A stretch of 64,000 nt of DNA from Xanthostigma xanthostigma. Lineage: Eukaryota; Arthropoda; Insecta; Raphidioptera; Raphidiidae. The stretch spans positions 6,324,001-6,388,000 of the forward strand of contig OY754473.1 in NCBI GenBank assembly GCA_963575645.1, read 5' to 3'. The notes beneath the pieces are model-generated. The model saw only the letters and a list, made by a program, of their open reading frames with translations. It did not search any database and was not told the DNA's origin. The position numbers and the translations under genes are program-made. Position 1 is the first letter of the stretch. Each line of letters opens with the position of its first letter. Below are positions 11,192 to 22,585 of this stretch, piece by piece.

Positions 11192-11596
11192 TTTCTTATG
11201 ACTGTAATTTAAAGTAAATAATAATAAGTGTTTCAAAATGTTTGTTGAATTCAACAGTGTATCCAATCCGCAATGTTTTGCTAATAATAATTGATTTCAT
11301 ACCTTCCATCTTCTGTGTAGTCTATCTTAAGAACCAATCGATCGATTTCAATTTTTTAATCATGGTTGAATAGAGAATTTTATGCCCTTTCAAATGATGC
11401 ATCACAAGGTAGGGGGTGCCATTTGAAATTTCAAAGTGGGGGTGGCTGGGGGCTAGGGGATGAAACCTAAAATTCTCTAGGTTCCATTTTTGAACTTCCC
11501 CCTCGATATCTAAATCGACGTGTTTTCACTCAAAACAATAATCACATCAAGTCAGGAGATATTAAGGGTGGATACTTTTGAAATGAACACACTGTA
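11101..11596. repeat. Right terminal inverted repeat of the DD41D element
   Basis: Mirror of 9400-9895. It includes the end of the transposase gene, its stop codon and the 3' untranslated part, ending aacacactgta before the TA duplication. Confidence 0.9.
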
Positions 11597-11608
11597 TAGT
11601 TAAGGTCA

Positions 11609-12358
11609 CCAGATTCCTTGCTATATTTCAAGCGCTGGTTTTGGTGCTAGCTTTTATGTGTTCGCTTCACACGATGCGTGCATTGCAGTTTGCTTTGTAG
11701 ATGGGTTTTGCGCGCAATGACAGTTCGAACGTTAACAAAAGTGGACGTTTATTGTCTCTGAACAGAATACACACTGTGACGCCATGTTTGTTTGTGTCGC
11801 CCACGTGACAAGATACTGTTTCCTGAATTGGTTCTTGCTCAGAACAAGCAGGGGACCAAGCAAGAAAAATAGCCCCTGTTCTATAATTTTAAAATCCACC
11901 TTGCGAACTAGCAGGCGAGCCCGCAGTGACGTCGCTTCCATCCTCGCAGCGAGCGCGTAGGTCAGCACAAGTTCCAGCAGTGATTCACTGCTGGGACTTC
12001 TGCTGGCCGGCAGACCGGCTACGAGGCTGGAAATGACGTCACTGCGGGCTCGCCTGCTAGCTCACAAGGTGGATTTTAAAATTATAGAACAGGGGCTATT
12101 TTTCTTGCTTGGTCCCCTGCTTGTTCTGAGCAAGAACCAATAAGGAAACAGTATCTTGTCACGTGGGCGACACAAACAAACATGGCGTCACAGTGTGTGT
12201 TCTGTTCAGAGACAATAAACGTCCACTTTTGTTATAACATTCGAACTGTTATTGTGCGCAAAACACATCTACAAAGCAAGCTGAAATACGTGAAGCGAAC
12301 ACATAAAAGCTAGCACCAAAACGTGCGCTTGAAATATAGCACGGAATCTAGCGGCAAA
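11609..12358. mobile_element. Foldback element FB1, complete
   Basis: An almost full-length palindrome centred at 11984 (ccagcagtga/tcactgctgg), with arms of about 375 bp that differ by few bases. GC content is clearly above the surroundings. It starts only a dozen bases after the DD41D element. Partial copies lie at 15505-15690 and 50085-50240, so it is a dispersed family. Short frames are by-products of the palindrome. No transposase. Confidence 0.85.
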
Positions 12359-13289
12359 ACCAGCCGCGTGAATGGCGACCAGAGAAATTCCAATGCTCGC
12401 ACAGAACAGTAACTCGCGACACTCGCGGCGCAGTTCTGTGGTGAGTGGTTGTGCTACGTCACCATGGAGACGCGTGGGTATCGCGTATCTGTGTCGTCAT
12501 ATCTAATGACGCGTGTTAATTGCTTTAGTTGCTGATATGGCAGCAGCAAAAAAACACACTGTATGAATACATAATGCCAACATAATAAATATATTAGCAT
12601 TTATTAAATGCAAATACATAATGCAAAAGTCAGACGATGTCTGTCGCGATATTGATTTTTGAATACTCTGATTTTGAATAATACGATTTCTTGTTCTCCT
12701 TTTTTTGATTCTGGATTTGTCGAAGCGCGTCGCCGAGTTTAAATAGCGGTTGCGAAACAAAACGCTTATGGAGCTTTTTAGAAAAAAAATCTTATATTAT
12801 AAGGTATCCAAATTTTTTATTAACGTCTGAATAGAACTCTTCAAATAAATAAAATTATCGACCAAAAATTGGCGGATAATTTTATTTATTAGAAAGTATC
12901 CTCAGATTGATTATAATATATAGTTTATGGCAGGTAATACCGGAAATTTCCCGGAGCTCGTAAATTTTTTTGATTACTAAAATTTTTTACATATCTATCT
13001 ACTTTTATTAAATTGGCTCGACCAACCTCAAAATTTTATTATTTTATTTTTTTAGTGGCTGGTTTAAAGGAGGTTAAATTTTTTTTGGTCTTTTCACCGT
13101 GGACATAAAAGTGTGCACCTTAGACTAAAAAGTGTTCCCTTTTATGCCCACGGTGGACACTTTTTAGGCCATGATTCCCACAGTAAATAAATATTTCTTA
13201 ACTTTGTTACATATATTAATTTTATGTCATTATTACGTAAAAAAAACCTTATAAGTAATTGTTTATACCATTTTTTGGGGTATTGACAT
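12359..13289. other. Unassigned stretch with two repeat fragments
   Basis: No gene recognised. Positions 12826-12880 match the outer end of the hammerhead family at 17379-17610 and 62885-63528 (taacgtctgaatagaactct). An imperfect hairpin at 13094-13170 pairs caccgtggacataaaag with a later facing copy. Confidence 0.45.
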
Positions 13290-13853
13290 AATCATATATA
13301 TTAATATGCTAAGGTTAAAGATGTTTTCCTCCCTTTTTAGAAAAAAACCTCACAATTTCTCCACATAAATTATATATCATTTTACAGATAATTGCTTGTT
13401 CTACTGACATCGACAACTAAAAAAATTATTATTGCTTTTGTTTTTGTAAATTGAACAACGTCTGCCATCTGACGTCAACACTTCGATCTGTCATCTGACC
13501 TCAATATTGTAATACAACAGACACACTACTGCATACTGCCATCTGACGGTTTTAATTTTGAAACAGCAAGCAACGCTGAACAACGTCACACCAATGCTGC
13601 ATGATGCGGTCTGACGGCTTAGCTCAACGCTTTTGCTACTTGCGCCTCTATATGACAATTTTAGTAAAATATTTCTTCGATCTGTCATCTGAGCTTCATA
13701 TTGTAATACAACAAAAAGAAGAACGTTATAAGCAGTGTGCAAAATTAGAAACGAATTGAATACCTGCAATCATATTTAAAAAATAATTTTGTAAAGTGAT
13801 AATTATTATACTTATTTAGTGCGAATAATTCGCACAGGTCACACTAGTTGACA
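13290..13853 (+). repeat. Dispersed repeat A, copy 1
   Basis: About 565 bp running from atcatatatattaat to aggtcacactag. Three more copies: 35848-36441, 39371-39938 (inverted) and 55672-56250. The interior repeats the motif catctgacgg several times. Direct repeats ttgacata flank this copy, but other copies lack clear duplications. A ~90-codon minus-strand frame (13491-13769) recurs in the other copies with mostly amino-acid-changing differences, so it is probably not translated. Confidence 0.8.
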
Positions 13854-14348
13854 TATATTTTAAAAGTATTTGTGATAGCAATATGAAAAAAATAACTTAA
13901 ATATAACCTTTTTTAAACGAATATCGTATGAAAAAATTATTTTTACATAAAATAGCATAAATATACAAAATTAAAAATAAATCATCAAAATTGAAGCTGT
14001 TCTTGAGGATTGTTTTATGTATTCATTGAGATTGTGAATTATAGACGCTCAACAGGTGAGATCATCAGCGTCTATAGTATTCATTGACGCGACTATATAT
14101 TTTATATAGAGAATATCCAATGTAATTAATAATTATAGTAGGCGGAATTTCTTGTTTTTTTTATTTAATAGTTGGTACCTGTGACTCAAGCGACTTGATA
14201 CCAATCAAGATTCATAAGGGAAGGTTGGAAAATATGTTTGATAGCTTATACTTATAAGTTCTAGAACGCGAGAATTGTTTAAAGCAGTCAATATTTTTTT
14301 TGGCACATGTCTGTATAGCGAAAAATGTATGTACTTGATTATAAAAGA
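13854..14348. other. Unassigned DNA holding a TAGACGCT hairpin motif
   Basis: Nothing coding. Positions 14038-14078 contain the clearest copy of a ~40 bp inverted motif, tagacgct ... agcgtcta, seen at about seven places in the window. Confidence 0.5.
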
Positions 14349-14572
14349 ACTAGCGGCCCGGTTCGGCTTTGACCGTTTTTTTTCGTCGACTTGCGTTGCA
14401 AAATTGGTCTCCACGAAAAGCGCTTTTATTTAAACGCGATAATATATAGTCTGTATCCATCCTGAAGGTCCATTCTAAATATTGGTGAAAAAAATTTTGA
14501 AATCGGATGAGTAGTTTCGGCGATTGCCACCTACAACCAAACCTACAAACTTTACCTCTTTATAATATTATA
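14349..14572 (+). repeat. RTE-like CTAG repeat R1, copy 2
   Basis: Complete-looking R1 unit from ctagcggcccggttcggctt to ctttacctctttataa. It is immediately followed by another CTAG-type start at 14573, so two RTE-like units lie head to tail. Confidence 0.75.
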
Positions 14573-14690
14573 GCGGCCCGTCCCGTTTCACCCGGGTGCG
14601 ATAAACCCAAACGACGATACAAGAAACAGTAATCCTCGCCGTTTTGAAAAATTTACGGCGCGGAATCGACCTGCCCCTTACTTTATTATT
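14573..14690 (-). repeat. RTE-like B-type terminus fragment
   Basis: Begins agcggcccgtcccgtttcac, the complement of the B-repeat end, and then diverges. Confidence 0.45.
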
Positions 14691-15504
14691 TTTTTTTAAG
14701 TAAAACTTCTTTACGCACGCTTAACTTGGGGAGTAAGCTGGTGAATGCCTATAACGAGAGATTTACGGAAGTGTGATCCGAACGGAAGTTGAGAAGAAGA
14801 TATAAGTTAATGAAGATAGAAATGCTTCACTGACTAGTGGCGCCATCAGGTGGCCGAAAACTAGTAGTACTAACAATAGAATGACACATACTTTACTTGC
14901 CAGTGGCGCTATCGGGTGACAGAAAAATGTTTTGTAAACCTACTTTATATAATATTTCATAAAGATTTACGCTTAACGAGAACTAAGTAATTGCAATGTA
15001 TTACTTTTGTTTTCATTATCTTTATGTTTATATTTCTTTCTTCTTACATTAGACTGTTCATTTCGTTCTTGGACAATTTTATAAATTAATATTTTGTTCA
15101 ATACATTAAATATTCTACGTTTAAAGTGAATAAAATTGTTAATATTTTGTGAATTTTCGGGTGAATAATAACAAATTATGGCAGGAAGAAGTTTTACTTC
15201 AGTCGTGCGGTCTAAAGCACACTCGTTTTTTTGTGACTATAAATTAATCTCCCCGATTCGAAAATACTGGACGAAAAAATTCTCGTGTCGAGATTCGGCG
15301 GTCTCGCCGACAACTTTACAGCGATATCGCTCATTCAACTCTCCTCTACTCGTCAAAAGGTTTTAAAATACCGCTGGCCTTTCATTTTCTATGCCAAAAA
15401 AAGCCAATACAAGACGTTCTTTTTTTATTGATGTAGTCTGCGTGTGGATTATAACGTATATAATATTCTGTAAAGGCCGCTGCAAACGATACTAGTTTTT
15501 TCCG
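14691..15504. other. Unassigned AT-rich DNA
   Basis: No gene recognised. The phrase agtggcgc(c/t)atc occurs twice (about 14838 and 14900), perhaps a remnant repeat. A 62-codon frame at 15178-15366 has no recognisable features. Confidence 0.35.
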
Positions 15505-15690
15505 CTGGCTGACGCGCTGACTTCGGTGATGGAAATGACGTCACTGCGGGCTCACAAGATAAATTTCAAAATTATAATTTATCGTGCCTGTTTATCTGCT
15601 TGTTTTTGAGCGAGAACCAATCAGAAAACAGCGACACGTACAAACGCCCACAAACAAACATGGCGTCATAGTGTGTGTTCTGTTCAGAGC
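15505..15690 (+). repeat. Foldback FB1, partial copy
   Basis: Matches one arm of 11609-12358 (shared gaaatgacgtcactgcggg and aaacaaacatggcgtca) with about 185 bp left. Its right edge runs straight into repeat V. Confidence 0.7.
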
Positions 15691-15697
15691 CACACTT

Positions 15698-16054
15698 ACT
15701 CAATGTGCGGTGAGTGAACGCAACAAAGCGTATCGACAATATATCTACGTCTATTTCTTCGATGGAATTCCTTATGATTTCTCCGATGATAGGATTGGTT
15801 GATGTACTTGCATTCAATCTGAATAAAGTATCTCTGTTTCAAAAACTTTGTCTTTTTCTATGACGTTAACATGGGCGTACCCAGTTTTTGACCCAGGAGG
15901 GGGCAAATTAGAAATTTCTTAAGCCGGGTTCCGCGTGCCTGTTTTGACCTCCTGGATACGCCAGTTCTTACGGCGTAAAAAAAGACAGAAGTATATGTTT
16001 GCACCCCAATAGCTCGATTGCGATTTTATTCCTATGCTCAGTATAGAATAAAAG
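15698..16054 (+). repeat. Dispersed repeat V, copy 1
   Basis: About 360 bp from actcaatgtgcggtgag to gtatagaataaaag, containing catgggcgtacccag and tcctggatacgcc. Other copies are at 18862-19234, 36641-36770 (partial) and 38974-39350 (inverted). Type unknown. Open stretches in it are not conserved as protein. Confidence 0.75.
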
Positions 16055-16616
16055 TAAACCAGCCTCGTGTGAAGCAAACTTAACGTAGGTTGTGTAAGTA
16101 GTTTTTTTTTCGTGGTTTGGATGAGTAATTTTATTGAAATATAAAATATTAATAAGCCAAAGTACCTGCTTATATATGATATAAATAAAAATGTTTATTG
16201 CTTTTATGTGTGATTTTGCATATAATTTATTCTTAACATCAATTTTGATGTGTTTTATGAGTTATAGGGCCATTATGGTTTACATAAAAGTTATAAAATT
16301 GAGATGTAAACATGGACATGACCTGAAAATTAATGCTTTTAATTTAGAAATTAAAATTCTTCGCCGTAATAACGCTGGGGATTTTAACTTTAAACGGTTT
16401 CTTGGCAGTTTAAATTTATAGTTTCGTTTCAAACACTGATTCGTTTTTTTTTCTTGTTGGATAACTGTTTCTTACGAAACGAAAGTGTCTTATATTCCAG
16501 ATCAACGATGCTAAAACGTCCCGTTTTTTGCGGGTCGCCTCTTTTTCTTGACGAGAAAAATATTTAGATTTTATCTTCAGCCAAGTAGGTCTCTTATTTT
16601 TCTAATTTGACCCTTG
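16055..16616. other. Unassigned AT-rich DNA
   Basis: A 76-codon frame at 16191-16421 is low-complexity and unrecognised. Nothing else seen. Confidence 0.35.
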
Positions 16617-16700
16617 TTTTAATCGACTTCAAAAAAGAAGGGTTATTCGACGCGTTTTTTTCTGTGTATGTTCCGCGATATCTCTACCTGTTGTGAATTG
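16617..16700 (+). repeat. Fragment resembling a widespread insect repeat
   Basis: The phrase aatcgacttcaaaaaagaag followed by a T-run and tgtatgttccgcgatatctc resembles a short interspersed repeat I recall from many insect genomes. Recognition is from memory of the pattern only. Confidence 0.3.
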
Positions 16701-17029
16701 ATTTTAATTATTCTTGTTCCATTTAATAAGAGCATATTTCACATAATTTTTTTTTTTAATCAGTCCAGTAGTTCTTTACCTATAAATTTTTAGTTTTAAG
16801 TGTAGTGATCAAATATAAAATATAAGTCTGCTAATATTTAATAAAGCGAAAACTTCGTAGCGCAAAACCACTGAAAAGTAAAAAATAAAAACTTTAACAG
16901 CTATCAAAAACGTCATTGAAAAGAAAAAAAATAAAATTTGGAGGTCAGCGCTTAATTTATTTACTTGGTGCAACCTCAAAATTTTATTTTTTTTCTCTTT
17001 TCAGTAACTTTTTTGAAGGAAAAAAATTG

Positions 17030-17770
17030 CTTTATTATCTGTAACGTAGAATTCAACCCCAAAAAAAATGTGTCCACGGTTTCAGAAAAATCCACCGACC
17101 TGAACAATAATTTTTTATTATTTGGGGTCAGATTTTTTAATTTTAATGCCAATCGAATAAGCGCTTTTGGAAACACATAAACGTCATTTTGTGAATATTT
17201 TTAATTCCAAAACAAAATAGATTCTACTGAAATTTTTGACATTAAAAATAATTTTGGAAATCATGGTTTTTCATATCGATTTAACCTAAAAAGAATGTAG
17301 GGCAAGTCCCTTGTTTCCGTAAAAACGCACCGACATGTACCTACAATCATTTTTTTATTGTTTGGGGTAAGATTTATTATTATATAAAATTATCGACCAA
17401 TTTTTTAGACAATATATTAACAAAAAAATATAATTAATACATTAACGTTTCGATCCGGATTTGGACCTTCTTCAAAACTGTTCTTAAAAATATAAAAAAT
17501 TATTAATATTTAATTTCTAATTCGCTTTATATAAAATTCTTTTAAAATTATTAAGTAGTATCATAATTTTATTTATTGAAGAGTTCTAATCAGACGTTAA
17601 TCAAAGATTTTAAGATTTATTCATTTTAAAGCCAATCGAATCAGCGCTTTTTGAAACACATAAACGTAATTTTGTGAATATTTTTAATTCCACTACAAAA
17701 TAGTTCGAAGGATTCTACTGAAATTTTTAATATTAAAAATAATTTTGGAAAATAATGATTTTCCTTTTTT
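17030..17770. repeat. Tandem duplication, ~270 bp unit, split by an insertion
   Basis: The blocks at about 17030-17280 and 17290-17770 share caatcgaat(a/c)agcgctttt, gaaacacataaacgt and gaaatttttgacatt-like sequence in the same order. The second copy is interrupted at 17368-17621 by the hammerhead-type insertion, and comparing the two copies gives the empty site. Confidence 0.7.
17368..17621 (-). mobile_element. Short hammerhead-type element with 11 bp duplications
   Basis: Direct repeats taagatttatt at 17368-17378 and 17611-17621 enclose 232 bp; the other tandem unit shows the empty site. Minus-strand 17480-17440 has TTGAAGA, stem ggtcc/ggatc, GAAA and a self-complementary cgttaatg before UA, the order of a minimal hammerhead. 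Inverted arms are only about ten bases (aaaattat near each end), and a ~33 nt unpaired segment lies at the right. Relatives: 62885-63528 and 63788 onward. Confidence 0.7.
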
Positions 17771-18120
17771 ACACTATTGATTATTCCGTAACTGTATCGA
17801 ATTGCTTTTAGTCGCGCGTTAATCTGTGCGTAATCTGATTTTCAATACCTTATTTCGATCACCACAACAGGTTGTGTGGAGAAGTCCGCGCGTGCGCACA
17901 ACCGCTTATATAGACGCAACGTCCTTCACAAGGTGACCGACTCAAGATCCATATATAAAGTATGTTAAGTTAAGGTTCGATTTACACTATAGAGCTGCTC
18001 TCGGACCGTTCTCGCTTTCAAAAAATCGCGGTACTCAAACTTAGGTCGCGCTTCGTCCAGTGTTTACAGGCTCAGTCTTCCAAATTTCGAAGAAACGACA
18101 GAACTAAAAATATTTTTACG
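17771..18120. other. Unassigned DNA
   Basis: Nothing recognised; slightly GC-richer around 17860-17940. Confidence 0.35.
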
Positions 18121-18330
18121 CCCGATTGCTGCCGTTTTTTCGTCGACTTGCGTTGTAAAATTGGTCTCCACCAAAAGCGCTTTTATTTTACGCGACAATA
18201 TACAGCCTGCGTTCGTCCTGAAGGTCCGTTCTAAATATTGGTGAAAACATTTTTGAAATCGGATGAGTAGTTTTGGAGGTTATCTCGTACATCCAAACTT
18301 ACAAACTTTACCTCTTTGTAATGTCATTAA
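18121..18330 (+). repeat. RTE-like CTAG repeat R1, copy 3
   Basis: Lacks the extreme CTAG terminus; starts at cgcccgattgctgccg and continues through the family's ctgaaggtcc and gaaatcggatgag motifs. Confidence 0.7.
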
Positions 18331-18861
18331 TAACGTGAATTTTTATCACTAAGTAGTGAAAATAATGTTAATTGTAAATTATAGACGCTCAACAGTTGAG
18401 GTTATGTGGCAGCCAGGATACACAAACCGACATGAGTGGTTCCAGAAGAAATCAAGAAATGCCCCAAATACTTCCAGAAGATCGATTATTTTCTCGAAAA
18501 AATATCACACATCCAAGAAACTAGATAAGTCTATTTTTACCCCGTAATGTATTTCCAATTAAAAAAAAAAATGTTTGAGAAGCACTGCTTTAAAACATGA
18601 GTTGAAATAAGTTTAATTTGTAGAAAGTAATGTGAGATATCAGAAGTGAATAATTCCGTCTGCAATGACTCTAAAAAATTAATTCACTGTCCTGTTTTTA
18701 GACTGTCTGTTTATTTTTTTTTTATTTAATTTTTCTCTTGAACTGGCGTAACTTTCAACGAAAATTATGCGGCCTTATGCTGTTGGTAGCTGCGTCTGAC
18801 GACCTACAACGAACTTAATCGCACCATCGCGATTCAAAAAGTATTAATTAACTATATAAAT
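18331..18861. other. Unassigned DNA with a TAGACGCT motif
   Basis: Positions 18377-18413 hold half of the ~40 bp inverted motif (tatagacgctcaacagttga). A 63-codon frame here has no recognisable feature. Confidence 0.4.
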
Positions 18862-19234
18862 CATTGCCTATCTACTCAATGTGCGGTGATTGAACGCAAC
18901 AAAGCGTATCGAAAATATATCTGCGTCTCTTTCTTCGATGTAATTCCCTATGATTTCCCCGATGACAGGATTGGTTGATGTACTTGCATTCAATCTGAAT
19001 AAAGTATATCTGTTTCAATAACTTTGTTTTTTTCTATGACGTTAACATGGGCGTACCCAGCTTTTGGCCCAGGAGTGGGCAAATTACAAATTTTTTAAGC
19101 CCGGTCCCCCGTGCTTGTTTTGCCCTCCTGGATACGCCAGTGCTTACGGCGTAAAAAAAGACAGAAGTATATGTTTGCACCCTAATAGTTCGATTGCGAT
19201 TTTATTCCTATGCTCAGTATAGAATAAGAGTATA
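18862..19234 (+). repeat. Dispersed repeat V, copy 2
   Basis: Most complete V copy, from atcattgcctatctactcaa to the tatagaataagag end. Shares its left edge exactly with the inverted copy ending near 39350. Confidence 0.75.
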
Positions 19235-19710
19235 TGACTATAACCCGAAGAGATTTAATCAAGTTATATAGATAATTTGAGACATTTGTTGGTGTTGATT
19301 ATTTCGTTGTCACACCTAAATTTATCCGGACGAATCCGGCTTGGAAATCATGTTTTTATATACGAGGAAATTAAGAAATATAGACGCGGAAAAAAATACA
19401 AAAATTAAATAGACTTAAATAATAATTTAACTATCCTAAAATATTAAAAAAATAGGCAGGTTCATTTGCTAGACAAAGAATGACTATTTATTTAAATTAA
19501 ATTAATTCTTAGGCCATGCCGTCAATTCTACATTGTGACAACATTTTTTTCCGCGTCGTTTCTGAGTCATTCTGTCTGATTTTATATTATTTAAATGTTC
19601 GACTTTTTAATTTGTAATTTGACGTTTAAGCCTGGATTAGGATCATCTTCAGAATATTATAATACTAAAAGAATATAAAGATAATTTTAAAATATTAGAC
19701 AGTGATATAT
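19235..19710 (-). other. AT-rich stretch with a degenerate hammerhead-like motif
   Basis: Minus-strand 19655-19621 reads CTGAAGA, gatcct...aggc, then TTAAACGTC where GAAACGTC is expected, so the motif looks dead. No other feature; the T3 MITE follows. Confidence 0.45.
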
Positions 19711-20433
19711 TTAAGGAGGTTGATGCGTTACAGTCCCAATCAAAAGTAAGTCGAATTCTAAATGGGAACTTTTCCATAATAAATTTTTACAAAAGGTTAT
19801 AAGTCGATGATACCAATAAATTATTGTCATAAAGGCATAAATAAACATTTTTTTTTAATATTAATTAATTATTTCAGTATTTTACTTAATGGACTAACTT
19901 TTGAATTTTTTGTACAAACTTAGGTTAAAAAAATATATTTATGTAAATATCTGTATTTTACATATTTTTTGCAGTAAATAATTAAAAAAAGAAATTAGAA
20001 GTAATAAAAATTAAAATTAAATCATTAAAAAGTGGAAAATTCAGTTAATATTGTTAAAATTGTCAAGAATAAAAGTCCATAATCGAAAAGTGCTAAGGTT
20101 TAATAATTTTTTTTATTGATTAAAAGTCTCCTAATTAAATTGGAAAAAAATATTAAAATATATGCGTAAGACATCGATGTTTTACATACATAGTTAGTTT
20201 TCGGAACTGCTGACATTATTTGGTTATTTGCAAAAAATAAAAATGTACCGTTTGCATGCTAGGTTGACATATTTTCCATAAGACTACATATAAAAGTTTT
20301 CTTTAATTTTTAACTTTATAAATCTCCTAATGATTTTGGATTTTTATAGAAAATTTTGTCATAAAAAAATCTATTAAAAAAACTTTATTTCAGATTTTTT
20401 CATTATCTTCGTAAAACGGCTCAACCTCCTTAA
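19711..20433 (+). mobile_element. TTAA-flanked MITE, complete copy (T3)
   Basis: TTAA at both ends, then ggaggttgatgcgttacag on the left and the facing ggctcaacctcc on the right. About 720 bp, non-coding, same family as 5998-6678 and 50523-51228. Confidence 0.87.
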
Positions 20434-21023
20434 AAAGCAAGTAGAAATTGTGTATTGATAAATTTTGTATCACTCTGTATTTTAGTAGCGAAGCAAATAT
20501 TATTACACGTGTTATTTGCTAATTAGATGTTTTGGTGTAAAGTAATAATTATTTCGAATCAGTAGTGGCAAGATGTTGAAATCATTTCAGTTAATTGCAT
20601 ATTTGAACCACCGTGGCGATAAACGAGTGAGCATTTTGCAAATAAATAATTAAACTATAAAAATCGTACACTAACTACCGAAAGTTCGGGAAACGCACAT
20701 ATAAAATTCGAACAATAATCATAGATACACTTTTTTTCTCATCAGGAAGTTAGTTTAAAATCAATTGCAAAATTCCACCCGGACAGACATAAGACGACAC
20801 AAGAAAGCGAGTTAATAAAACGTGATAAAAATGGTTCCAAAAATGTACAAATTTTAATTTTCAGGATCCTGTCATGAACTTTTTGCTTTCCACATTTCTT
20901 CTTAAGTCATTAATTAAACCAAAACATAGAGAAATAAAATCAATAGTTTTAACTCTAAAAATCAGTGAATTATTATAATAAAGCAAAAACGATCAGCTTT
21001 GTTTGTAGTTATTCGCAATCTAT
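20434..21023. other. Unassigned AT-rich DNA
   Basis: Nothing recognised. Confidence 0.4.
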
Positions 21024-21272
21024 ACTAATATTATAAAGAGATAAAGTTTGTAAGCGTGGATCCAGGAGATTCCGAAACTACTCATCCGATTTCAAAACAT
21101 TTTTCATCAATATTTGTATGTAAAATGGACCTTCAGGTCGGACATAGGCTATATATTATCGCGTTAAAATAAAAGCGCTTTTCGTAGAGACCAATTTTGA
21201 AACCCTAGTCGACAAAAAAAAAACGGAGGCAATCTACAAATTCGGGCGAAGCCGGACCGGGCCGATAGTTTA
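21024..21272 (-). repeat. RTE-like CTAG repeat R1, copy 4
   Basis: Full R1 unit inverted, from tactaatattataaagag to gcgaagccggaccgggccg. Confidence 0.75.
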
Positions 21273-21689
21273 ATATTTTATTGTACCTAAACTTAGCATC
21301 AGTAGTGTACACAATCAATTTTAGCGTTTTATATTTTATTTTTTTCCCGTTAACAGAATTTTGAGTTCATTGAAATATTTATTACCAAAGATAATTAGAA
21401 AACTGGTAACCAAAATATGATTATCTTTGATGAATGCTGTATCTTATACAATTTTTGCTTATCGAAAATGCAGTAAAACAAATTAACGTTTTGTGAATAC
21501 ATTTTTACCATTTTACCAGAAAAAAATGAGTGTCCAGTATTCTCAAGATTCAGTTTCGAATAAAATGAATATGTTTAAAGTGAAACTTCGTAACTCGCGG
21601 TAATTGCGCACGGAAAATTTACAAATATTTTTTTTTAATATTTTCTTGTGTACCTTCTAGAATGTAGGAGGCAATGTCCGATTTAAATT
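21273..21689. other. Unassigned AT-rich DNA between R1 copies
   Basis: Nothing recognised. Confidence 0.35.
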
Positions 21690-21835
21690 TTTTTCACGAA
21701 TAAAATGGACCTTCAGAATGAACATAGGCTCCATACTTATCGCGTTAAATAAAAAGCGCTTATCGTTGAGACCAAAAGTCGACGTAAAAACGGTGGCAAT
21801 CTACAAATTCGAGCGAAGCCGGACCGGACCGCTAG
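21690..21835 (-). repeat. RTE-like CTAG repeat R1, copy 5, truncated
   Basis: Keeps the part from aatggaccttcag to gaagccggaccggaccgcta; the other end is missing. Confidence 0.7.
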
Positions 21836-21891
21836 TATATAAATAAACAATTTTTACTTAACGGCACTACAGCTCTAGAACTACATAGGTC

Positions 21892-22216
21892 TATAGTACG
21901 GGCCACGGATCTAAAAGGTTCGGAAGTTAGTCACAAACAGCGTCGCAAAGGCACATTTTAGAGCCGTTGATACTCCCACCACCTCTCAGCTACCGGCACG
22001 GAACGTGCGCTCGTCGGTGATTGGCCGTGATCGCTCGTTGCCTTTGTCACTTGTCGCTTTCCTGCTTTAAAGTACAGTCGAGTACGCTATTGTCAAGTTG
22101 TTATTGCAATGTTAGTTTTGTTGAGTTGCGAGGTTGTAGTTTTTCAACAGACTGTACAAGCGCAAGCCTGCATTCGCATAACTTCCGAGCCTTTTAGATT
22201 CGTTGCGCTTACTATA
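21892..22216 (+). mobile_element. MITE M2, copy 1
   Basis: About 325 bp with ~30 bp inverted ends of the type gtacg-gccacggatctaaaag. A second, oppositely oriented copy lies at 38251-38577. Both are flanked by TATA or TA. The interior is GC-richer (shared cgcacgttccg, gtacagtcgagtacgc). Non-coding. Confidence 0.82.
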
Positions 22217-22585
22217 CTATAACGTGAATAATTTAAAAAATTGCTATATTGAAGTACAATAAATTGTGTTTAAAAAAATCTTCGCTCAGAATCAAAAAAA
22301 CGGTTACTACAAGACGACGCGAGCAAACCGAGCATGTATAGTAGATAATAAATCTTTTCGCTTATTGTGCTATTTCCTAGTTAGTCAAGTTCCCAAATAA
22401 GAACAACCGACGTGTTCACAATGCGCAGGCGCCTCATTACAAAAACACAAGACAGTCGGACAGACGCCCACAATAACATAATTGTAATGCACAGTGTCAA
22501 ACAATTTTCGATAATAGTATAGCGGCGTTTAACTCAAAGAACGAGATCATTAGATAATCCGATCGATAACTCATCTATGTCTTAA
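22217..22585. other. Unassigned DNA
   Basis: Nothing recognised. Confidence 0.35.

Larger units (their letters stand above)
9400..11596 (+). mobile_element. Complete DD41D mariner-type transposon with long TIRs
   Basis: TA duplications at 9398-9399 and 11597-11598 bound a 2.2 kb element starting tacagtgtgttcattt. Its inverted repeats are 496 bp each (9400-9895 and 11101-11596) with few mismatches, far longer than the ~30 bp of classic mariners. They extend into the transposase gene, so the left repeat carries the reverse complement of the last ~29 codons. One open transposase frame lies between. Intact frame and near-matching ends suggest recent activity. Confidence 0.93.
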
